Below, piece by piece: positions 59,239-64,000 of a DNA stretch of 64,000 nucleotides (position 1 is its first letter; each line of letters begins with the position of its first letter). The translations under genes and the position numbers were made by a program. Source of the DNA: Mesostigma viride (Eukaryota > Streptophyta > Mesostigmatophyceae > Mesostigmatales > Mesostigmataceae); contig RPFO01000041.1 in the NCBI GenBank assembly GCA_009746045.1, forward strand, positions 3,397,661 through 3,461,660. Reading direction: 5' to 3'. The notes beneath the pieces were generated by a model that worked only from the letters and a program-made list of their open reading frames with translations, did no database searches and was not told the DNA's origin.

Positions 59239-59882
59239 AGTTAGCATTTTGGGCAACCAATATGCTAAGTGGATGCAGTTTGGAAAGACCTTTCCAACGC
59301 CGTGCTGACCGCCTGAAACAGACAAGGGACGAGAAAGATATGAGGTCCCGAAGTCCTAGCCGTCCGTGGCCGACTAGGGTACAGTCCTCTGGTATAGTGG
59401 ACAGGACACGTGGCAGGCCGTGCCTGCACAGGCTTAGCCTGACTATCACGTGACTGTGGTCCACGTAGACCAGAGGAGCAGCAGCCTGTGGCTGGTGGAA
59501 TACAGGACTGGCACAGGTCTGCAAGGATACTAGGCCTTGCAGGCTTGTGACAGGTCCTGTACTTCCTAGGTTGCAGAGTCTAGGCAAATCCAGTTCGTCC
59601 TGGCTCTGCACTGATGCCAGTGGACGTTGAGGATTTGCTTGCCTGCCTGCACGTGCCTCGTCACGCCGATGGGAACGAGGAACAACGCAAAGGATATAGC
59701 TTGGTCATGGGGGATGACCAGCTATCTTGGCAAGCACGAACCGAGGCTCCCACATTGGAAGTGGAAAAGCTCACCGTGGTCGTGGCTTGGTGCACGGGTT
59801 AAAAGGTTGCTGCCTTGCAACTTTGGCTCATCCCGTTGTGTGCGTGAGACCAGGAACTCACAGTTCTGGCTGCTCGCTAACT
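59239..59882 (+). repeat. 5' LTR of element E
   Basis: 644 bp, starts AGTTAGCATTTTGG and ends CTCGCTAACT, so AGTTAG/CTAACT form a perfect 6 bp inverted pair. It is colinear with the C LTR (shared block GGACACGTGGCAGGCCGTGC) but diverged elsewhere. The internal region starts CGTACTATTGC, the same as in C. Confidence 0.85.
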
Positions 59883-59914
59883 CGTACTATTGCATTTCTG
59901 TTTGCAAGGTTTTC

Positions 59915-61063
59915 ATGTCGGCCGAGGCTCGGGTTGAGACACCTGAGTCATCCCCCAGGCGCGAAGCAGCTCCAGAGTTGCCGGCGCGCGAAAACGCATT
60001 CTACCCCTATACCCACCAATCCAACGCTTCTACATTTGTGCAAGCAGCCTACGTTGCGAGAGGCCTTGCGGAAGGCGGTTGGGTCGCTGTGTTCGGAAAC
60101 GCAGCAGGGCCGTCGGCAAACGACCCTGTGGTGATGAGGATAAGGGCGACGACGTCGCCAGGGGAAACAGGGCGGGTCTGCACGGAGCACCTCGTCGCCA
60201 TTCGCGACGAAATTGCTTCGTTGATCTACAGTTTAGAAGTTGCGTACCAGGGCGGGCACGTAACCATCCAGGCGCTTGACTTAGCGCGTGAGACGCTGGG
60301 CCAACTGGTGGCCATCTGTTTAGGTGGAACCAGATTGTATAATCACTGGGTGGCGACAAGCTCGCTGGGGGAGGGGACCGACGCGTCACACATCATACGG
60401 GACGCGCAGACGCGCGAGGCCGATAGCCCGTGGGATTCGGCCGAGGTGGTGGCTCAAACGTGTGAGCACCTGGTCAACATTCTGATCCAAGAGGCGCGTG
60501 GTCACGCAGATCACTGGGTGATCACTACACGTCCGCCGGGCATTTGGTCGACCTTGGACACGCCGAGGTTGCAGAGCAGGCCGGGGGCGAGTGGGCCAAC
60601 GGTGACGGTCATCACCGGTCGGGAGGTCACCGACGAGGATTTCCACGATCAGTTCGTGGACCGCCCAACGGGCATCATAGCCCGGTCGTCGCAGCAGATT
60701 GACGAGGGTGACGGCACAAACGAAGGATACTCAGCTCGGCGTAGGGCAGAGTTACACATACCGTTTGAGCCGGAACACGATTTCGCTGAGATTGGTCGGG
60801 GGTCACGGAACGATCGTCGGGGTGGTGGTAGCCGGTGGGTCAGAAATCTTCAGTGGTATCGCCGTGGCAGTGCGCCTAGACTGCCGGTAGAGCAGACAGC
60901 AGCCGGGAGGCCGGTGAGCCGTGTGCTAGGTCCTTACAACGCGGAGGAGGTCCGCTCAGTTCCACGCGTGGGGACACCGGTGGCACGCACAGCGCAGGAG
61001 CGTGAGGAGGAGGCAGTAGCTGGAGAGCAGCCAGCGGCTTCTTCAGGCAGCACCAGCGCTTGA
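59915..61063 (+). CDS. Element E ORF1 (intact, unknown)
   Basis: 382 residues from ATG 59915 (MSAEARVETPESSPRRE). The frame is open upstream to 59627, but the start at 59915 matches that of element C (TTTCATG context). Segments shared with C: ASTFVQAAYVAR, SPGETGRV, LEVAYQGGHVT, LARETLGQLVA, TRLYNHWVAT, SSQQIDEGDGTNE, WVRNLQWYRR, SSGSTSA. Conservation at protein level while DNA diverges suggests past selection. Mostly helical, no zinc finger, no membrane segment. It ends before a short spacer to gag. Confidence 0.8.
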   Translation: MSAEARVETPESSPRREAAPELPARENAFYPYTHQSNASTFVQAAYVARGLAEGGWVAVFGNAAGPSANDPVVMRIRATTSPGETGRVCTEHLVAIRDEIASLIYSLEVAYQGGHVTIQALDLARETLGQLVAICLGGTRLYNHWVATSSLGEGTDASHIIRDAQTREADSPWDSAEVVAQTCEHLVNILIQEARGHADHWVITTRPPGIWSTLDTPRLQSRPGASGPTVTVITGREVTDEDFHDQFVDRPTGIIARSSQQIDEGDGTNEGYSARRRAELHIPFEPEHDFAEIGRGSRNDRRGGGSRWVRNLQWYRRGSAPRLPVEQTAAGRPVSRVLGPYNAEEVRSVPRVGTPVARTAQEREEEAVAGEQPAASSGSTSA

Positions 61064-61115
61064 GCCTGTTTTCCTTGTCTATCGCCTGTTTTGTTTTGCC
61101 ATCCCACTGTATATA

Positions 61116-62463
61116 ATGCCTCGTGGCAAACCGGGAGACGGCGACAAGGGCGAGATGGAGGCACCGGCTGGAGCAAGCCAGGAGCCTCGGCAAGACAAGG
61201 AGCAGCTGGTGGGAGAGGCGATCCCAGCCAGCGACGGCGATGGGGGAAAGAGACCAGGCAGCAAGAGACGGCACGAAGACTCGGTGGAGGAGGCGCGCAA
61301 GGTGCGGGCGACGGCACATCTGATGCAATAACGGTGGCGAATGGGCAACCTGCCGTGGAGAAGCGTAAGAGGGACCCTCCGCTGACGGCAATGGTAAGAG
61401 GCCTCACGTGGATGTGCTCTCCCCTGTGCCTGCTGGACCAAGTGGTGCTGTTGTTGTGACACCCGCTGTGGTGGAGCCAGTGAAGGCGCTGCCAGGGTCG
61501 AGACCTCACATGAGTGCTGTCACTGTTATGAATGGACAAAAGCCTCTTAACCCACCACTAGCACAGGAAGCTTTGACAAGTGGCTAGAGGACATGGAGCT
61601 TGTTGTGTCTCCGTGGACCCCACTGTCAACCTAGTGCAAGTGTTTCACTCGTCCACGTGCAACAGGGACTCGTCAGAGCGTGTCAGGGAAAGGCTAGGAC
61701 TGCTGTCAAGGATAAGCTAACCTGGGCACAGTTCCTGGAGGGTTGAGGGAGGAGTTCTCTGACAAGGTTCTCAACCTCACCAACTATTATAAACATCAGT
61801 ATGACACCTTTGAGATAGTGGGCCCTGTGGCAGAGGAATGGGCTAGGCTCAACCGTATCAGGGACAAGGGGGCCAAGTATGGCTTCCTGGTCACAGATAG
61901 GGCCTTGGCAGACTATTTCCTGGACCGTATGGGTTTGAGTGTGGATGGGAGGAACGGTGCCCGCATGTTTCTTAACCAGACTGATGGCTCCTTGCGTGCT
62001 CTGGAGCTTGTAATCCTCAGCATAAGGAAGCCAGATCCTGCCTGCAAAGCTATCCAGTCCCATGGCAGCAATGCCACCTCCGCTGTGCAGGGCCAAGGTG
62101 ATGTCCCCGGGTACCCAGCCCGTGATGGGGCAAGGCCCAACAAGCGTAAGCGCTTCAGGCGCCAGAGGCAGGGGGCTCAGGGTGGCAAGGGTGCAGGTTC
62201 CCAAGGAGGGGTTGGGAGCCAGCAAGCTGGTGGTCAGCAGGGTAAGGGTGGCCAAGGGCAAGGCAAGGGCCAAGCTCAAGGCAACCAGGGCAAGCAGGGT
62301 GGACAGTCTCAGGGAGGCCAGGGAAGCCTGGCAAGGGTGGGGCTGGGTCTGGGAAGAAGGGTGGAGCATGCTTTGTGTGTGGCAAGGAAGGTCACTGGCG
62401 TCGTGAGTGTCCTGACAGGAAGGCCAAGCCTGCTGGGGCAGGGGCCAGTCTGGGCAGCAGTGA
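61116..62463 (+). pseudogene. Element E gag
   Basis: ATG 61116 (MPRGKPGDGDKGEME) after ATATAATG. Shifts near 61330 and 61570-61740 interrupt it. The main capsid frame (61743 on) has VLNLTNYYKHQYDTFE and DYFLDRMGLSVDGRNGARM. The Gln/Gly/Lys-rich tail follows, then CFVCGKEGHWRREC (knuckle near 62371-62412). A 4 base deletion after the knuckle, relative to C, moves the frame. In the C-equivalent frame the end is CAG-UGA-CUA (UGA 62461-62463). Confidence 0.82.
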
Positions 62464-62466
62464 CTA
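62461..62466 (+). promoter_or_regulatory. Element E gag-pol junction UGA-CUA
   Basis: Alignment to C places UGA at 62461-62463 followed by CUA, then CCCTGTAAATAGTCAATCACC, shared with C over nearly every base. UGA-CUA is a well-known leaky context. Confidence 0.5.
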
Positions 62467-64000
62467 GCATCATCCCCTGTAAATAGTCAATCACCCCTTG
62501 GGGAAGGTGTGCTGGATGTACATAAGGATGGGGGTGTGCCCCTTGTGCAGCACCAAGGGTGTAAAGATGTTGTTCTTCCACTGGATTGCAATAACAATGC
62601 TGCAGCTGAATTCCCTATGCCTCATGCAGGTGGTGGGTCTCCAGCAGGTGCTGGCCTGGAGGGCCAAGGGACCTTGCTGGAAGGGCCTGGAGCGGTCCAG
62701 GGTGCAGGACCTGACTTGGGGCGTCAGGATGGCCTGCAGGGAAGCCCTGGAACCTCAGGAGTGGATCATGTGTCCCCACACACGGTTCAGACGTCTCGCC
62801 AGGTCAGTACTGACAGAGTGCTGAGCTATGCTGAGGCTGGCCATAGTTGCATCACATGTTTGGGCATTCTGGGCAGGCAGCAATGTTTGCTTGGAAGCTA
62901 GGTAGGGAGCCTTTGTGGGAGGCTGCCAGGCTGCTGCTGAGAACTGTGGTTGCCAGGAGAATGCTGTTCACCCACCTCAGTCCCATGCTAGGGAGCCTGC
63001 TAGGGAGCGTGGCGACATCCAGATGGATATCCAGCATATCAGGGGCTTGTATATATTGGTGGGGTGGACAGGTTCAGTAGATACAGGCTGATAGACGTTC
63101 TGCCTGGTATGCAGGAGCACCACTTGTTGTTGGGTATGAAGGCCCTGATCCCAGGCTTTGGGGTGTGCAAGAGTGTGCAGGCAGACTTGCAGTTTGACTG
63201 TTTGCTCAAGCATCAGGACCAGCTGCCTTGTAAGCTGGTAGTAGTCCCCAGGGAGAGTCATGGGCAGCAAGGGGCTGTAGAGAGATCCATACGTGAAGTG
63301 AAGACAGTGGTGCTAGCAGCAGAGTCAGTGCCACTTGTGGCATCTGCCTTAGAGAGGGCAGCCTGGTGTAAGGGGATAGAAGAGCAGCTGAACCACAGGG
63401 TTAACTATTACTTTGATGGTGTGGCTGTCTCTCCCCTGGCCCTGCAGTATAGCTTGTTGCCTGAGAACGTGGTGCAGGCCAGTCTTAGGAAGGCAGATAG
63501 GTTATTTGCCCAGCTGAGACGTAAGGACAAGAACTGGAATGTGCTGAGGCCTCAGGTGGGGCTGAAGGTCAGGATGTGGAAGGAACCATCTATTCCAGGC
63601 AAGCGGGGGAAGTGGCAGGATGGGGTTGTCACTCGTGTGGAGAAGCTAACAGATCTTGCCTGGTGGCTTTGGAAAAGGATCCAAGGCACGTGTACAGGTT
63701 GTCCTGGGCTCATGTCAAGGAAAGAAGGCCACATGCAATCTGGCCTGCAGACGGGCCAGGCCCTCCCAGCTGGGTTGAGGAGCCAGGCCAGAGCCAGGCA
63801 GCAGCAGCTAACAATCCTCTGGTGGTGGATGATGGTCTGTCCCTGCTGGAAGATGACGAGCAGGAGGCTGCTGAAGCAACTGTCACAAGGCCAGAGGGGA
63901 CGGGGCAGCCACCTAAGGCCCGGGGGCCTCTCATGGCGGACGTCATCCGAGCACTCATGCGCAGCAAACATGATCCCAAGGTATCCAAGCTCACGGGGTG
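62464..64000 (+). pseudogene. Element E pol: integrase and start of the protease region (partial)
   Basis: Gly-rich spacer, then HHMFGH near 62848 (pre-integrase finger) and GDIQMDIQHIRGLYILVG near 63011. A shift follows, then LIDVLPGMQEHHLLLG, VQADLQFDCLLK and ESHGQQGAVERSIREVK (DDE parts). The IN C-terminal region is VRMWKEPSIPGKRGKWQDG. Near 63640-63670 the frame changes exactly as in element C. LMADVIRALMRSKHDPKVSKLTG closes the window just before the protease loop. It is broken by several indels. Confidence 0.85.

Larger units (their letters stand above)
59239..64000 (+). mobile_element. Copia-type element E, 5' part (runs off the window)
   Basis: Same group as C: 5' LTR, ORF1 (intact), gag, UGA-CUA junction, integrase region and the start of the protease region. 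It is inserted in the RNase H of gypsy G2. The 3' half and the second LTR lie outside the window. Several frameshifts break gag and integrase. Confidence 0.9.

Overview
This 64 kb window looks like a eukaryotic, transposon-dense region. I recognise no host gene, rRNA or complete tRNA. Almost everything is a retroelement or DNA transposon, often nested several layers deep. The mix is Ty1/copia with an extra ORF upstream of gag, Ty3/gypsy, a GC-rich non-LTR element that appears to carry a restriction-like endonuclease, and small split-direct-repeat elements like TOC/Kangaroo/PAT. That mix suggests an alga, perhaps green, but the assignment is inference and weak.

Layout. 1-2572: copia fragment B (minus strand). 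2573-18 kb: older copia element A (minus strand), split by a complete younger copia element C (4466-12860, plus strand, 654 bp LTRs, 5 bp target duplication ATTCT). 19.2-19.6 kb: foldback palindromes. 19.6-25.1 kb: non-LTR element LINE1 with PHD, RING, C2H2, RT and endonuclease domains. 25.9-31.25 kb: a pogo-like DNA transposon (TA target, 25 bp inverted repeats, CENP-B-type DNA-binding domain, catalytic core not found). 31.8-38.3 kb: an orphan chromodomain, copia fragment D, a truncated split-repeat element and copia fragment F. 38.6-42.7 kb: a TTAA-flanked transposon containing split-repeat element SDR1. 42.7-49.3 kb: gypsy copy G1, interrupted by LINE3 and LINE2. 49.3-53.8 kb: a second TTAA transposon containing a complete gag-only LTR element (TR-GAG). 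53.8-59.2 kb: gypsy copy G2, interrupted by SDR2 and a third TTAA transposon. 59.2-64 kb: the 5' part of copia element E.

The most interesting unit is the copia lineage A/B/C/E (with probable relatives D and F). In A and C an aspartic-protease-like domain lies between integrase and RT, giving gag-IN-PR-RT-RNase H instead of the usual gag-PR-IN-RT-RNase H. The protease motif is DTNS or DTQA instead of DTGA, the RT box is HGDD instead of YxDD, gag and pol are separated by UGA-CUN in C, D and E, and the LTRs start with AG. Removing insertion C together with one copy of its target duplication makes the A pol frame one continuous 1,167-codon ORF, so the rearranged order was in an intact gene.

Other notable systems are the SDR1/SDR2 elements, whose repeats are arranged exactly as A1-internal-B1-A2-B2 on the minus strand but which have no recognisable coding capacity; the TR-GAG element with an additional 141-residue ORF; a gypsy element with an RNase H1-type hybrid-binding domain ORF; and the PHD/RING non-LTR element. 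Many ORFs carry single-base frameshifts. Some are probably decay, and homopolymer assembly errors cannot be excluded.
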